A stretch of 64,000 nucleotides of DNA from Scatophagus argus. Its lineage: Eukaryota; Chordata; Actinopteri; Scatophagidae. Positions 44,401 to 54,904 of the stretch are shown here, piece by piece; the stretch's first letter is position 1, and each line of letters opens with the position of its first letter. The stretch lies in the NCBI RefSeq assembly GCF_020382885.2, contig NC_058494.1, forward strand, positions 27,352,329 to 27,416,328. Reading direction: 5' to 3'. Under the pieces are notes generated by a model. That model did not search any database. It was not told the origin of the DNA and was given only the letters and a program-made list of their open reading frames with translations. The position numbers and the translations under genes are program-made.

Positions 44401-45337
44401 CGTCAGTCGTTTCGATCTCGACTGTGATTAAATATGACAAATAAAGCTTAAATAAATCAAAAAGAATCTAAAATGAAGTCACATCTGACTTTTTTATTTT
44501 TCTGATCAGGGTTTTGATTGCAGCTTCTTGCTGAAGTCGTTTCTTAAAAACCATTTCCAGGTACTGAGCTGTACACTTTTGTGATACTTTTCTTGAAGTA
44601 TTTCCATTTTAAACTTTGTAGCTTAACAGTGAAGGTGGTCCTGGTCCCCTGACCTCCGACGGGGCCATGGGACCATGTGAGTCACTATACAGTCAGTACA
44701 GTCAACAATTTAATATCGTGTAGATGGATTTTATTTTCTGACTGTGCTGTGGATGATTGAGAGCTCCAAGAATTGTTTACATCTAATTCCATGTTTTCAA
44801 TGGAGCCACATTTTAGCAGGAAAATTCTGGAAAGAAATGACACTTTTCATTGTTTGTTTTGTAAAATAATATGGATGCTATGAGTCCAGATGTCCAAACA
44901 GACAGTCCACTGTTGTCTGACAGAACATCAGTGATGTTGCCCACCAGCAGACCTCGGGCTCAGTGCGGCACAGGCTCAGTTTGTCTGATATTACTTTAGA
45001 TGGCATCTCTCTTCAATGCCACGAAACAGTTTTCTGGCCGGACTTCCTCCAGTTCTTGTTGAGTCAGCAGCTCTACAGAGAGGCCAAAGACCAAAGGAAA
45101 GAAAACTGACATGAGCTGAGCTGCTTTACGGTCAAAGTTAATAAGTTGTAATGCTTTGTGTTTACTCACACGCTCTGAATGTCTGTGCTCGAACTGGAGT
45201 GTTAATAATGTCTTCCTCCTCCCGCTCAGGACTCGGAGTTTGTGTGTCTGGAGTTTGACGAAGCCAAAGTCAGCCAGGTGCTGAAGAAGATGGCTGACGT
45301 CCAGCAGAGCATCGACAGCATCGTCCACCGCACGTGA
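38453..45337 (+). CDS. commd1: COMM domain-containing protein 1
   Basis: Three exons: 38453-38626, 39089-39379 and 45230-45337. All junctions are phase 0 with GT-AG ends, giving 190 residues, the length of human COMMD1. Exon 1 encodes the N-terminal helical domain (LSGLLNGIAQ, DITEELLKDELYPEL). Exon 2 has DHAQLEAFLTAQTRRQGG and the COMM domain start with QSRWQPGLRGLSWRVD. Exon 3 has EFVCLEFDEAKVSQVLKKM and the C-terminus. By family knowledge it is a Commander-complex subunit in endosomal recycling, also linked to copper handling and NF-kB control. The start ATGGCGG has a good context. Intron 2 (5.85 kb) holds LINE pieces and the intact coiled-coil gene at 42844. Exons 1-2 are absent from duplicon copy 1. 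Confidence 0.95.
39380..39810 (+). other. commd1 intron 2, first part
   Basis: Non-coding; short open frames are noise. It runs into a GATCA pentamer run at about 39800-39827 that forms the 3' tail of the LINE that follows. Confidence 0.6.
39800..40584 (-). mobile_element. LINE RT C-terminal fragment in commd1 intron 2
   Basis: The minus-strand frame 40584-40075 reads KGQSRLYFLRRLRSFNICRT, VVSSAITYAVACWGSCLRV, NRLNRIIKKASHVVGEELDS and RHRKSFLPVAIKLLN, the C-terminal region of a fish LINE ORF2. It is followed by TTTATTAATCCCTGG-type tail and the GATCA run. The frame is open for 169 residues, so the insertion is fairly young, but the element is 5'-truncated. Confidence 0.85.
40585..41690. other. 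commd1 intron 2, middle part
   Basis: Holds a TG microsatellite at about 40649-40669. A LINE-tail-like phrase (AAGGTGCCATATAAATAAAG) is at about 41646-41665. No gene is seen; the open frame at 40929-41279 has no recognisable domain. Confidence 0.5.
41690..42025 (+). mobile_element. L2-like LINE 3' end
   Basis: Near 41760 the plus strand reads FFAVRAPRLWNDLPEEIR-like, then SFKTRL, the usual last segment of L2 ORF2. The tail AAAGGTGCTGTGTAAATAAAG and an ATT/GTT microsatellite follow. Sequence 14650-14950 of copy 1 resumes homology at this tail. Confidence 0.7.
42405..42560 (-). repeat. tRNA-like SINE or dispersed repeat (reverse)
   Basis: Complement of the element at 16755-16890: GGGAGAACATGCAAACTC, TTTGAACCTGGAACC and GTGCTGACCACTGCACCGCC appear in the expected reversed order. 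Confidence 0.6.
42844..44190 (+). CDS. Intronless coiled-coil protein, copy 2 (inside commd1 intron 2)
   Basis: A 448-residue frame, same strand as commd1, differing from the 15344 copy at about eight residues (for example KN to AS in the SYIxxWEM segment, TK to RR before CQD, and E to Q, N to D, E to K near the C-terminus). Both copies are free of stops. The frame is open upstream to 42655, but copy 1 has stops there, so the start at 42844 (CACCATGG) or the inner Met at 43060 (AAGATGG) is preferred. Coiled-coil stretches, basic RVRRPRRRNWFVRMF segment and acidic end are as in copy 1. Function unknown. Its intronic position suggests it arrived by retroposition before the block duplicated. Confidence 0.65.
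   Translation: MATSTCCDITCTASPKLHQRHFPLMMSSRALKLKRRRRGSVFRSHRSRFTFSTECHRSDPRYRETDQRQGRKMAKAKTADLDSRVKSYIASWEMDVSKELQLTKMNLMCCSPGAKAQLKTKYETLGAVLDLLQGKKVKDTCGKRELREEIASLKLKLKEAKDKEKQALYSLRVQVKISADLKVELKRHYKNAKEADRTKQELRQQMKEAQEDFASRLSLVSAVNVDLRSKLEEAQKQLQHPPSWSTEAPLDLAEVQLQLKNSTKELEKQAAFIQSREQRDEDAEPETDEKLQAPRRCQDLRVKMHGALGFKMPERKSDLRGKDVQPDEEEEETTVCLKIGQVKEIMDEAIAEVWKTHEATLQKQREDIEELQESLEFVEDELDIQTLNSRKVLERKEQEWADKYEELETRFKEMSDRVRRPRRRNWFVRMFTGCCSRVEDTDPDFDSI
44255..44390 (+). repeat. tRNA-like SINE or dispersed repeat (duplicate of 16755)
   Basis: Same phrases as 16755-16890, in the 3' flank of the coiled-coil gene copy 2; one base differs in the B-box-like part (GGGTGGGATTCCCGG). Confidence 0.55.
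44440..44445 (+). terminator. Poly(A) signal AATAAA, coiled-coil gene copy 2
   Basis: Same motif and spacing as in copy 1 (16940). Confidence 0.45.
44554..45229 (+). other. commd1 intron 2, last part (single copy)
   Basis: Begins where homology to copy 1 ends. It ends with the pyrimidine-rich acceptor TCTTCCTCCTCCCGCTCAG before exon 3. No gene is seen. Confidence 0.6.
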
Positions 45338-45799
45338 AACCTTTTGTCGTCAGGCAGCAGAGAAGCGGTGAGGTGTGACTGTCGCCTGACCGGCTTCAGC
45401 CGTCCGGTTGCTGCTCTGTTGAACCCGTTTCATCAGACGTTCAGACTGGATCCGACCCGCCTACAGACGCTGATGGGACATTCTGTATACAACATACCAT
45501 CACCGCACACATACGTTTGCACACGGTCATGTATGATTTTTAACCTGCCGTAACAAAGTTGTTAACGAAAAGTGTTTTACTGTTTGCGTGAGGGTGATCC
45601 CTCTGCAGTCCTCTGATAGGGTGAAGGCTCCTCTCTGAGCACAGCAGCTCCGCCCTCTTTGGAGACACAGAAGGTCAAGATCACAGGAATCTAAAGGTGT
45701 GTTCAGACTCAACCTAAAGTGGATGTTTAAGATGGAGCGATTGCACACAGGGTCCATACGAAGAGGCAGGATGCTAAATTTTAACGAATATTTAATTCA

Positions 45800-46135
45800 A
45801 TCGAACTTTATTCACCTTCAGATGAAATTTTACACAGCAGCTCGACAAACACCTGCAAAAGTCAAGAATTACTGGTAGAAATAAATACATGTAAAGTATT
45901 TTTCATGTCAAAAGGTTGTACAGTGTTTACAACAAGGAGGAGACAATGTGCAATACCTACTACATGATCATTAGGTCAATTTTAATTTGACCAAATACAC
46001 GTGAAATTACATGACATTCCCGTCAGCCTCAGCTGCACATCAAGCTAAGTGCTAATTAGCAAGCTAACTTTTAAATCTATAATGGTGAGCTTGAGCTTTG
46101 ACTCTTAGCATCATTGTTTTGACTGTGTTGATATG
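45800..46135. repeat. Dispersed repeat, copy a
   Basis: About 300 bp match 47945-48270 closely (GGAGGAGACAATGTGCAATA, TGACATTCCCGTCAGCCTCA, AATCTATAATGGTGAGCTTG). The end is rich in GCTAA/TTAGC words common in teleost repeats. Element class unknown. Confidence 0.75.
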
Positions 46136-47940
46136 CTAACACGACGACACACCTCCAGATGGTGATGAAACTGCGTAAAACATCAGAATGAGATAATCTG
46201 CTAATCTTGTTCGACATAAACTCGACTGACAGCAGCACAGAGGCAACATATTGAACATTCTGCTTATCCTGAGTTTGATGCCAGCAACACGTGACACGTG
46301 ACAACAACACACTGGGAAGGTCTGGAACATTGGGCAGGTAAACCGCTTCATGGATAACAGGTGATGTGATTGTGATTGGGTATGAGAGGGGCATCCTTGA
46401 AACCCTGAGTCGCTGGCGAGCAGGTTCACCGCGTTCAGAAACACCAAGGTGAGATAAGCAGTTGGCTGATAGTGTAGCTCACAAAGTCCAGTCCACACTC
46501 ATAAACGGTGGCCTCTTACTGATACGAGCAGACCGTTGAGAAGAGTTTCGAGTGACTATCTAAAGAGTGTCCACGCCTCTCCAGTGGGTTACTTTGCCTT
46601 ATCTCTAAGCTAATAATACGATAAAACCAAGCTTCGTTGTTTTTTCAGCTTATTTCCTGTGTCTGTGTTCAGAGAGGAGGCTGCCTTACTTCAGAGGTGG
46701 ATGACATCTCACAAAGTCTCAAATCGAGTCGATAAACCATATAAAACTTGTTCAGGTCGCGATTCTGCTGTTGAGCTGCAGTTTTGCGTTACTGTAATCT
46801 GATGAACTGTAGATAAAATGTTCTTATACGGAGTTTTGTGCCAATAGAGATTAAAAGCAAAAGAGAAATTTAATATTCTTGTTTTCTTCTTCTAAATACT
46901 GAAACAAACATGTACTTCCTTGCCTTTGTCATAATAGTTTTATCACAGTGATATCAGTGGACTTCATCACTTTATCTTCTGATTACCAAACCACCGTGTC
47001 CTCTGAGATAAAGACAGCAGAATCATAAACTGCATTTAAGGCTGAATTCACACCGCAGGGTTTTGCTTCATTGAGATTCTGAGCAGGTCAGACTCCTAAA
47101 GTGACCCACATCTGTCTGACTTATGAAATGTAGTAATTATAAACTTTATATGTAAGTTTTCCTGACATGGTTGTAAATAGAAAAGAAGAAGATGTTTTCA
47201 GTACCAAACTGGAGTGAAAGTAATACAAAATAATAGAAAATAGTCAGTTTTAAGTCAGATAAAACTTTGACTGTCGGCCTCACATCTTGTTTGGTTTTAA
47301 TCTCTCTGCCTGTCATCAACCAGATTGCAGTTATCTTCTTCTCAGGATGAGAGTTTGCAGATGAGATTAGCGAGAAGCCTGAGGTGTCAGAGGTTAACTT
47401 TCATCATCCTGTCCTCTGTCTGGCTGCACCACAGCTGGAGCAGGAAGAGTCCATTTACTACCTGAAATTTAATGCTTTTCTGCATGTCCAGTGTGGGAAT
47501 CAGATCAGTATGCTAAAGTCAGCGTATGAAAAAGGGAAACCAGGTGTTGGAGTCCTGTTAGCTACCTGCTTAGGCTGTCAGTCGGCTGATTAATAGTTGA
47601 CTCAAAGAGCATTTGTGGTTCAGGGCAACATGTTACAATCATTAGCCTGACTGACATGAACTCTGTTTTACATAAACTTGTCTAGGATTCTGTTTCAGAT
47701 CACTTAAACACACAGCACAGTTCAGATTTATCTTTCACATCCCTGGCCTCTTTATGGTTTTTAGGATGGCAGTCTGTCTTTCTGTCTGTCTGTCGGACAT
47801 ATCTCGACAGCTCCTGTCTTGGTCCCCAGCAGATGAATCCTACAGACTTTAGTGATCCCCTCAATTTTTCCTCTTGCCATGAAATTGGTGCATAAATTCA
47901 CATTTATTTTTAACTTCATGTCCTGCACCATCATCAGAAT
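46136..47940. other. Intergenic stretch between the dispersed repeats
   Basis: AT-rich, no gene or clear element. Open frames on either strand are short and show no domain. Confidence 0.5.
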
Positions 47941-47944
47941 CAGA

Positions 47945-48660
47945 AGCAGTTTATTGTTGATTTGGTTTTTACATGAAGGTAATTGCTTTGGTATATCACT
48001 GATAGAAATTTACAATAAAAATATGTAGTATTTTCACATGAAACAGGGTGTACAATATTTATAACAAGGAGGAGACAATGTGCAATACCTAATACATGAT
48101 CGTTAGGTCAAATTTTAATTTGACCAAATAAATGTGAAATTACATGACATTCCCGTCAGCCTCAGCTGAACATCAAGCTAAGTGCTAAATAGCAAGCTAA
48201 CTTTTAAATCTATAATGGTGAGCTTGAGCTTTGACTCTTTAGCATCATCGTTTTGACGATGTTAATGTGCTAATGTTAGCATTTAGCTCAATGAAAATAT
48301 TTAAAGGCCTGAGCAGGGTTTAAAACAATGAGGAGAGAATATGCTAAATATTGATTAATATACAATGATCAGTCAATTGTTAGCATGCTAAACTTACCGG
48401 CTTGGATTCGACATGTTAGCATGCTGATATTAGCATTTATCTCAAATTAAAATGGCTGTACATTGTTTAAAACAAGTACAACATGCAAATTATTGATCAC
48501 ATATTGGTGATCAGGTCAAATGTTAGCATGGTAGCACTAAGCTGATATGAGCATGCTAAACATAATACCAGTTTGAAGTCAGGATGTTAAATCATCTTTA
48601 CGAACAGGTTAGCATGCTGACATTGGCATTTAGTTCAACTCTGCTGTGCCTTAGTAGAGC
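47945..48660. repeat. Dispersed repeat, copy b, with degenerate TTAGCATGCTAA-rich extension
   Basis: 47945-48270 repeats 45800-46135 in direct orientation. 48270-48660 continues with several diverged units carrying GTTAGCATGCTGA-type palindromes. Confidence 0.7.
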
Positions 48661-51500
48661 ACAGCTGCTGCTTCTTTTCATCCATTGTTTCTGGTGGTTC
48701 TGAACTTTATTGGTTTGAGACCCACTGAAATGAAGAAGTTTTCACAACTCATCTGTACAGCAATGCAACACATCAGCCCAGACTCAGCGCTATTTAATGT
48801 TGAGGATGGAGTGAAAAGAGCTGACACCCCAGTTGTGCACTCAGGAACCCAAAGCACACCAGATTGTCCCCTGAATGTCCCATGTGCTGGGAGCTCCCAC
48901 ACCTGAGGGAGGAGTCACTGCGCGCGCAGCGTGCAGGGGGGACGCTCGCCGGAACGGTGAGTTTCCACCTTCTTCAGTGAGCAGACGACGTGACCTCTCT
49001 GAGAGCGAAGGATTGACGGGGACTTTGCTTTCACAGTCTGTAAATGAAGACTGGAGTCTGGATGTCCTAAAGGACGATGAAGGCGCTTTGGTTCCGGTGC
49101 ACAAACTGTTGATCTGCGCCGGACTTCGCTTTTCCTGCACAAAGAGGACGAACCGTCAAGGAGCCGAGCACAAAGGTTTGTTACAACCACAGAGCAAACT
49201 GCTTCAGCCTCAAGTGTGCTCGACGCTCAGGAGGGAAACCGCACTGAACAGAAAGTACAGGTACTTGTACACGCCCATGCACATGACATAATGATCGAGT
49301 CGCATTTCACTTAGAAAACACTGCAGCAGCTCCAACTGTGGGAACACCAGGAAGTTCTCACGTTTTCTGTCATAAAATGATCACAAAAGCAGACCTGATG
49401 TATATGAAAAGGGAGTGGTGGGATGTAACTACACTTACTCATGTACTGTATGGTAGTGTTTTGAGGTACTTCAGTATTTCCACTATGTTGCTTCATACTT
49501 GTACCCCACTGATATGATACAATCGTTTCACTGAGCCCAGGAGAAAATGAGCACAACACCTTATAGTATATAAAGGAATAGATTTTTAAATCAAATATAA
49601 ATAAATTAGCCTCACATTTGCCATTTGCGCTGTCACCGTGATGTGCACGTGAATACATCAGTAATTAGATTCCCATCACACACAGTGACAGACATTGTTC
49701 ACACAGGGTGCTGTTCTTCACTAAATATTTTTGTGCCTTTTTTATTTTCCTACTGAAGTAATATTTTAAAAGTAAGACTTGCAATGGAGTATTTGTACAC
49801 TGTATTACTACTGTTACTCATGCAGGTGATCTGAGTACTTCCTCCAGCGGCAGGACGTTTTGGGTTTTTGTTTTTACAAACAAAAGCTTGATACTGATTA
49901 TTAGTAATCAGCTGTTAAGATCAATTGCTGACGTAAACAACTGGTGGGACTGTTAGAACATACAATCTGGGTAAGAAATGTGTTCCTGTTAAAAACATCC
50001 AGGTATATTTCAGTAAAAATCTGTGCAAACCAAGCAGTGATTATCCCCATATTTACTGCAGTAGCATATAAACACACAGCATGTACTTTCTGCCTGAGAT
50101 CTGAAAACAAGAGACATACATTTTAGGTAGTTTTTATCAAACCCATGTTTGTTCACGTGTTAATTTTTCTGATCAGTTTACTAGTTTCACTACTACTGCG
50201 CAGACTCTGGCTCCAAATGACATCACCAAAACAAGATGGCAGCACTCATATCTAGGATATTCTGGCTTCAGGTGTGCCAGCCATCTTTGATTATGTCAGT
50301 CAATAATCCAATCTACGGTGCCATTCAGTGTGCCAGAATAAGATTTAGTACGTACGTCAGAAATGCCAGTCTTGTAGCATCTGGTTGCATTTTGCATTTT
50401 TTCTGACCCTCAGTCTTCTGTGCAGTGGAAAACAAGTCAAATTGACTGAAGTGCTGAGAGCACGGACCAACATCAGATCTCTTTGGGTTTGAAAATGTGA
50501 TCAGGTGTTGTACCTGAGGTCTCGCCATCCGTGGACATTTTAATGCAGAAGTGTGATCAGCAGATCAGCACCTGACAAGAATCCATATTAAAGCTGTCAA
50601 ACCAGAGTCTGTCTGCCTTCAGGCTTTGTGACAGGCGGGAAACTGGATTTGACTGGGACTTTTATGGTTGGGGACATTTTGCAGGTGGCGTCCAGTGTGA
50701 TCAACTCACATTAGTCTGAAGGCATGTAAACTAAAGGTTCTCAGCTAACACGTAAACACAGCGTGTCCCGTGTCAAATGCCCCAACTCATTTCTGCTCAG
50801 CTTACTGAGTTTCTTCTTGGTTAACTTGTCATGGTGTTCAGTTCCAGATGGCTCCAGAAGCAACAACGTCTTCTCGGAGACACTCGTCTTCACGCTGTAC
50901 GTCATCCATATGAGGCCAGAAGAGGAAAGGGTCTGCACCAGACCCAACTGAACATTGGTCTCCTCAGCAGTCTCAGGTAATCTGTGAGCTGGAGGCTGTG
51001 GGCGTCAGCTTCATTACTCATCACGTGACTGGGACATGCAGGACAGGGACCATAAAGATCACATCAGGTTTTCTGCAGTCCTGATATGCAGAAATGTGAC
51101 ATAAAGCTGTTTATTCTCTCCTGTCTGCTCTGGTGGCTGATTGCTGCTTAGTTGCAGCCGCCCTGAAGGTTAACTTCTCTGCATAAAAAGACCAACTAAT
51201 CAAAACACTTTGCTGCAGGATTAAAATGTTTTGGAATAAGTTATCTGTGAAACCCACCTTCCTGTTCCCGAGTGAGAAGAAGACAGGCTGCATCTGGTCT
51301 GATTTTAGTCACTGAAAATGGATAAACAGTTCATTTGTCTCAGTCAAACAAATCAGATCCTCAGCAGTCAACATGTGGTCAGTAAGTGACAACAGTGACG
51401 TCAAGAGGAACATCTGAAAACAATGTGCATGTATGTATGAAGGAGAGGTCGTGTGGCGATGAAACCTCCCCAGCTGATTGCTTACATTGAGACGTTTCTT
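48661..51500. other. Intergenic region upstream of b3gnt2
   Basis: No gene is supported. A small CpG-rich patch at about 48918-48960 (GCGCGCAGCGTGC) is followed by a good donor (CGGAACG|GTGAGT at 48958). It could be a distal non-coding first exon of b3gnt2, but nothing ties it there. Confidence 0.35.
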
Positions 51501-51504
51501 TATA

Positions 51505-51805
51505 CACTATATAGACAGAAATATTGAGACAGAGTTGAGAGTAGCGTGTGTCTCCCATTTGCAGCTCTAACAGCTTCCACTCTTCTGTGAAGGCTTTCCA
51601 CAACATGTTGGAGTGTTTCTGTGGGAATTTGTGCCCATTCATGCAGTAGAGCATTTGTGAGGTCACACACTGATGTTGGACCAAAAGGCCTGGCTCACAA
51701 TCTCAAAGTTGGAAGCATAGCATTGTCCAAAATGTCTTGGTATGCTGAAGTATTAAGATTTCCCTTCACTGTAGTCAGGAGCCGAGTCCAAACCCTGAAA
51801 ACATT
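51505..51805 (-). mobile_element. Tc1/mariner-like element, internally deleted
   Basis: Starts with a terminal-repeat-like TACACTATATAGACAGAAAT. Internal sequence (CAGCTCTAACAGCTTCCACT, CATTTGTGAGGTCACACACT) matches the longer element at 54158-54690 and then skips its middle part. No usable transposase. Confidence 0.7.
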
Positions 51806-51944
51806 CTTTTAGCCATAAGAAGTAAACTTCCCTATTCATACAATTTGTTTTGGTATTTTAAGCAAAGTAAGCTTGGATTCATTTGCATAAACACCCTGAA
51901 CAAAAAACGGAACTACATTAAACATCTAAATGTGTATTGTGGAA

Positions 51945-52085
51945 GTGTTGTGTGCGTGTGTGTGTGTGTGTATGACAAAGACTGCTGCCAGCAAACTGTC
52001 GTCATGTGCGCGACTCAATTGGAAACGTGTGATTCCTGTCTGTCGTTGTTGTTGTTGTTGTTGGAGGAGGAGGAGGAGGAGGAAG
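51945..52085 (+). repeat. GT, GTT and GGA microsatellites
   Basis: A GT run (51953-51971), a GTT run (about 52044-52062) and a GGA run (52063-52083), just upstream of the b3gnt2 5' UTR exon. Confidence 0.85.
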
Positions 52086-52089
52086 GATG

Positions 52090-52289
52090 AGGGAAAAACG
52101 TTCACGGGTTCGTGCGGGATTAGAGGTGAAAAATGCGGCCTTGTTTTGCAGCCGGTTTGAGCTCGGAGACCAAACGGAGAGAAATAAAGCGTCTCGTTGG
52201 ACAGCTGTACCAGATTCTTGTTTGTGTGAAAGGCTTCAGGGTCGACTGTCTCCATGTTTCCAAATGTCCCGTTGTATTCTGGCTTTGCC
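52090..52289 (+). other. Predicted b3gnt2 5' UTR exon
   Basis: The stretch ends at a strong donor (TTTGCC|GTAAGT, GT at 52290). The paired acceptor is in TTGCTGTCCTTTGTGTAG (AG at 52376-52377), 18 bases before the b3gnt2 ATG. The 5' end is not defined. Confidence 0.4.
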
Positions 52290-52395
52290 GTAAGTCTGCT
52301 GAGACCCTGATACTGCAGAGTTCAGTCTTTCTTGTTGACTTTCAGTGACTTTTCTTTATTTGCTGTCCTTTGTGTAGATTCAGAGGGGAGGCAAG

Positions 52396-53586
52396 ATGCC
52401 TGTGGCTGGCAGAAAAGTCGGCGTGCTCTGCATGATCTTCTTCTGCATTCTGATCAGCATGACGTGGAACCTCAGGTACAGCAAGAGTGGCTCCCAGAAG
52501 GTTAAAGTTCCGCCTACGAGGTTTTGGCACCAGCAGGTACCGAGCAAATCCTTCTGGAACAAGGAGCAGCAGCGCCTGGACTTCATTAACAACCCTGTGT
52601 TGAGGTCTGTGCTCTCCGGTGACTCTCACATTGAGCTGCCTGATTGGCTGAATGACACCGGGCCGCTCAACCCCTGTGAACCGGACCACAGAGTCCCCAG
52701 ACAAATCCTGGAGTACAACCTCCTGCCGCAGCGCTTCCAGGATTTTCTTTTGCACATGCGCTGCAGGACGTACCCCATGCTGATAAATCAGCTGCGTGTT
52801 TGTGATGAGAAGCCCTTCCTGCTGCTCGTGGTCAAGTCACTCATCCCACATTTTGACCGGCGGCAGGCCATTCGTGAGACGTGGGGGCGGGCAGGCGTCG
52901 TAGCCAATAGGACTGTGGCGACGGTGTTCCTGCTAGGCAACTCCTTGCCCATGGACCACTTCCCAGACCTGCTTGGGATGCTGGACCACGAGGCAGAGCT
53001 TCACAAAGACCTCCTCCAATGGGACTACAGGGATACCTTCTTCAACCTCACCTTAAAAGAGGTCCTCTTCCTGGAGTGGTTCAGCCAAAACTGTCCCCAG
53101 GCTCAGTTCATCCTCAAAGGGGACGATGATGTCGTCATCAACACCTTACGAATTATTGACTTCCTGGAGGGCCTGTCGGAGGACAAGGCCAAGGATTTGT
53201 TCATGGGTGATGTTATCAGTGACGCCGGCCCACACCGAGACCAGAAACTCAAGTACTTTATCCCAGAGAGTGTTTTTGTAGGACAGTACCCGCCTTACGC
53301 AGGAGGTGGAGGATATTTGTACTCTGGGGAGTTGGCACTACGCCTTTACAACGCATCTCAGCAGGTAGTCTTGTATCCCATTGACGATGTGTATACGGGG
53401 ATGTGTCTGAAAAAGCTGGGCTTGTCCCCCGTGAAGCACGACGGCTTCAGGACTTTTGACATTGACGAGAAGTACAGGAACAACCCCTGCGCCTACAAGA
53501 GCTTGATGCTGGTCCACAGCCGGACACCACAGGAGATGTTGACCATCTGGTCCTGGATTACTGATCCTGAGCTGGGCTGCCAGTGA
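52396..53586 (+). CDS. b3gnt2: N-acetyllactosaminide beta-1,3-N-acetylglucosaminyltransferase 2
   Basis: A single coding exon of 396 residues; human B3GNT2 has 397. It is a type II Golgi membrane enzyme: a short cytosolic end, then a TM anchor at about residues 8-26 (VGVLCMIFFCILISMTW). The GT31 domain shows RRQAIRETWG, the DxD-type metal site KGDDDVVINT (Asp243-245), FIGDV-like FMGDVI, PPYAGGGGYLYSG, and EDVYTG-like PIDDVYTGMCL. NDT, NRT and NLT sequons are present. Family knowledge: it adds beta-1,3-GlcNAc to galactose and extends poly-N-acetyllactosamine chains. The order commd1-b3gnt2 on one strand matches human synteny. Fish often have two b3gnt2 paralogs; which one this is cannot be told here. 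Confidence 0.95.
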   Translation: MPVAGRKVGVLCMIFFCILISMTWNLRYSKSGSQKVKVPPTRFWHQQVPSKSFWNKEQQRLDFINNPVLRSVLSGDSHIELPDWLNDTGPLNPCEPDHRVPRQILEYNLLPQRFQDFLLHMRCRTYPMLINQLRVCDEKPFLLLVVKSLIPHFDRRQAIRETWGRAGVVANRTVATVFLLGNSLPMDHFPDLLGMLDHEAELHKDLLQWDYRDTFFNLTLKEVLFLEWFSQNCPQAQFILKGDDDVVINTLRIIDFLEGLSEDKAKDLFMGDVISDAGPHRDQKLKYFIPESVFVGQYPPYAGGGGYLYSGELALRLYNASQQVVLYPIDDVYTGMCLKKLGLSPVKHDGFRTFDIDEKYRNNPCAYKSLMLVHSRTPQEMLTIWSWITDPELGCQ

Positions 53587-53777
53587 ACCCCTGAGGTCAT
53601 CTTTGTTCAGCGTTTGCGCCGCTGACCAGATGTGTTGATGTTGACCATCTTAATGTGTTGAGAAAATCTTTCTTCAAATAAGAAGCTCAAGGTTCAACAG
53701 ACATGGACCCTGACTCGAATTGAGGGTCTGAGGATGGAGGGTGTTGCACACTGTGCAGATTATAAACCCCCGTGAAA

Positions 53778-53783
53778 AATAAA
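53778..53783 (+). terminator. Poly(A) signal AATAAA, b3gnt2
   Basis: First of two AATAAA motifs in an A-rich stretch about 190 bases after the stop. A longer 3' UTR is possible. Confidence 0.4.
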
Positions 53784-54157
53784 AAAAAATAAAAACAAAA
53801 AATCAGCATTATTGTGTGTTTTTATACTGACATGACAGTATAAAATACTGTATGATGCAGAGAGTATAACATACAATAAAAATCACATTTGGTACTCAGT
53901 GTGGGGAAGCTTCAGTAAAGCATCAGTAAAAAAGTCATTTTGCTGCAGTAAAAAGCTCAGCTGCTCAGCCTAAGTCATAAATCACATTTCCTTTGCATCC
54001 ATCTCACAATCCTGTGGCTAACAGTCCGAACGTTTTCACGACCACACATTTCTACAGTCTTTCTTACTAGTCAGTTCCTGGGCATCATCCTGCATGTTTG
54101 ACTACAACTTAATGTCTTATGTCTAAGCAGCGTGCACTTAACACCGCTGTAGATTAA

Positions 54158-54690
54158 TACACTATGTGGACACCAACAGGGACTTTAATGACGTCTCATT
54201 GTAAACACACAGACAGCTCTGCAGCTCTAACAGCTTCCACTCTTCTGTGAAGGCTTTCCACAACATGTTGGAGTGTTTCTGTGGGAATTTGTGCCCATTC
54301 ATGCAGTAGAGCATTTGTGAGGTCACACACTGATGTTGGACCAAAAGGCCTGGCTCACAATCTCCGTTCCAGTTCATCCCAAAGGTGTTGGATGGGGTTG
54401 AGGTCAGGGCTCTGTGTGGGCCAGTCAAGTTCTTCCACACCAAACTCATCCAACCATGTCTTTATGGAGCTTTGCTTTGTGCACTGGGGCACAGTCATGC
54501 TGGAATAGAAAAGGGCCTTCAACAAACTGTTGCCACAAAGTTGGAAGCATAGCATTGTCCAAAATGTCTTGGTGTGCTGAAGCATTAAGATTTCCCTTCA
54601 CTGGAAGTCAGGGGCCGAGTCCAAACCTTGAGGAACAGGTCCATAGAGAGGGGTGTCTGGATACTTTTGTCCATCTAGAGTATGTGTGTT
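54158..54690 (-). mobile_element. Tc1/mariner-like transposon relic
   Basis: Ends carry TACACTATGTGGACACC and, at 54648-54680, the diverged complement (GGTGTCTGGATACTTTTGTC). The minus strand encodes transposase wording: SSMTVPQCTKQSSIKTWLDE, FGVEELDWPTQSPDLNPIQH then LWDELERRL. The DD34E-type catalytic part is incomplete and frames are broken. Confidence 0.85.
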
Positions 54691-54904
54691 GTAAACCCGC
54701 AGAGTAGAATGAACTAACTAAATATGAAATACAGCAGGGACCTCTAGTGGACAAGGCTGGCACTAACATCCAGCCAAAAGGAAACTCAATCAGCCAATTG
54801 ATGACTTTCACCTGCGCAGACAGGAGAAGAAGACAGCAGTTAAACTGAAGCTGTGAGCTTTTTCCACACACTAAAGTAGTTTAAGAGAAAGTTTTGGTAG
54901 CAAA

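Larger units (their letters stand above)
28801..44553. repeat. Segmental duplication, copy 2
   Basis: Counterpart of 1-17053. It includes 37975-41960 with commd1 exons 1-2, which copy 1 lacks, so this copy is the ancestral side for commd1. Identity with copy 1 ends at 44553, inside commd1 intron 2. Confidence 0.9.

Noticed and set aside
48875-49291. 138-codon plus-strand frame near a CpG-rich patch
   Set aside because: No domain, no splice support and an equally long antisense frame; at most a non-coding first exon.
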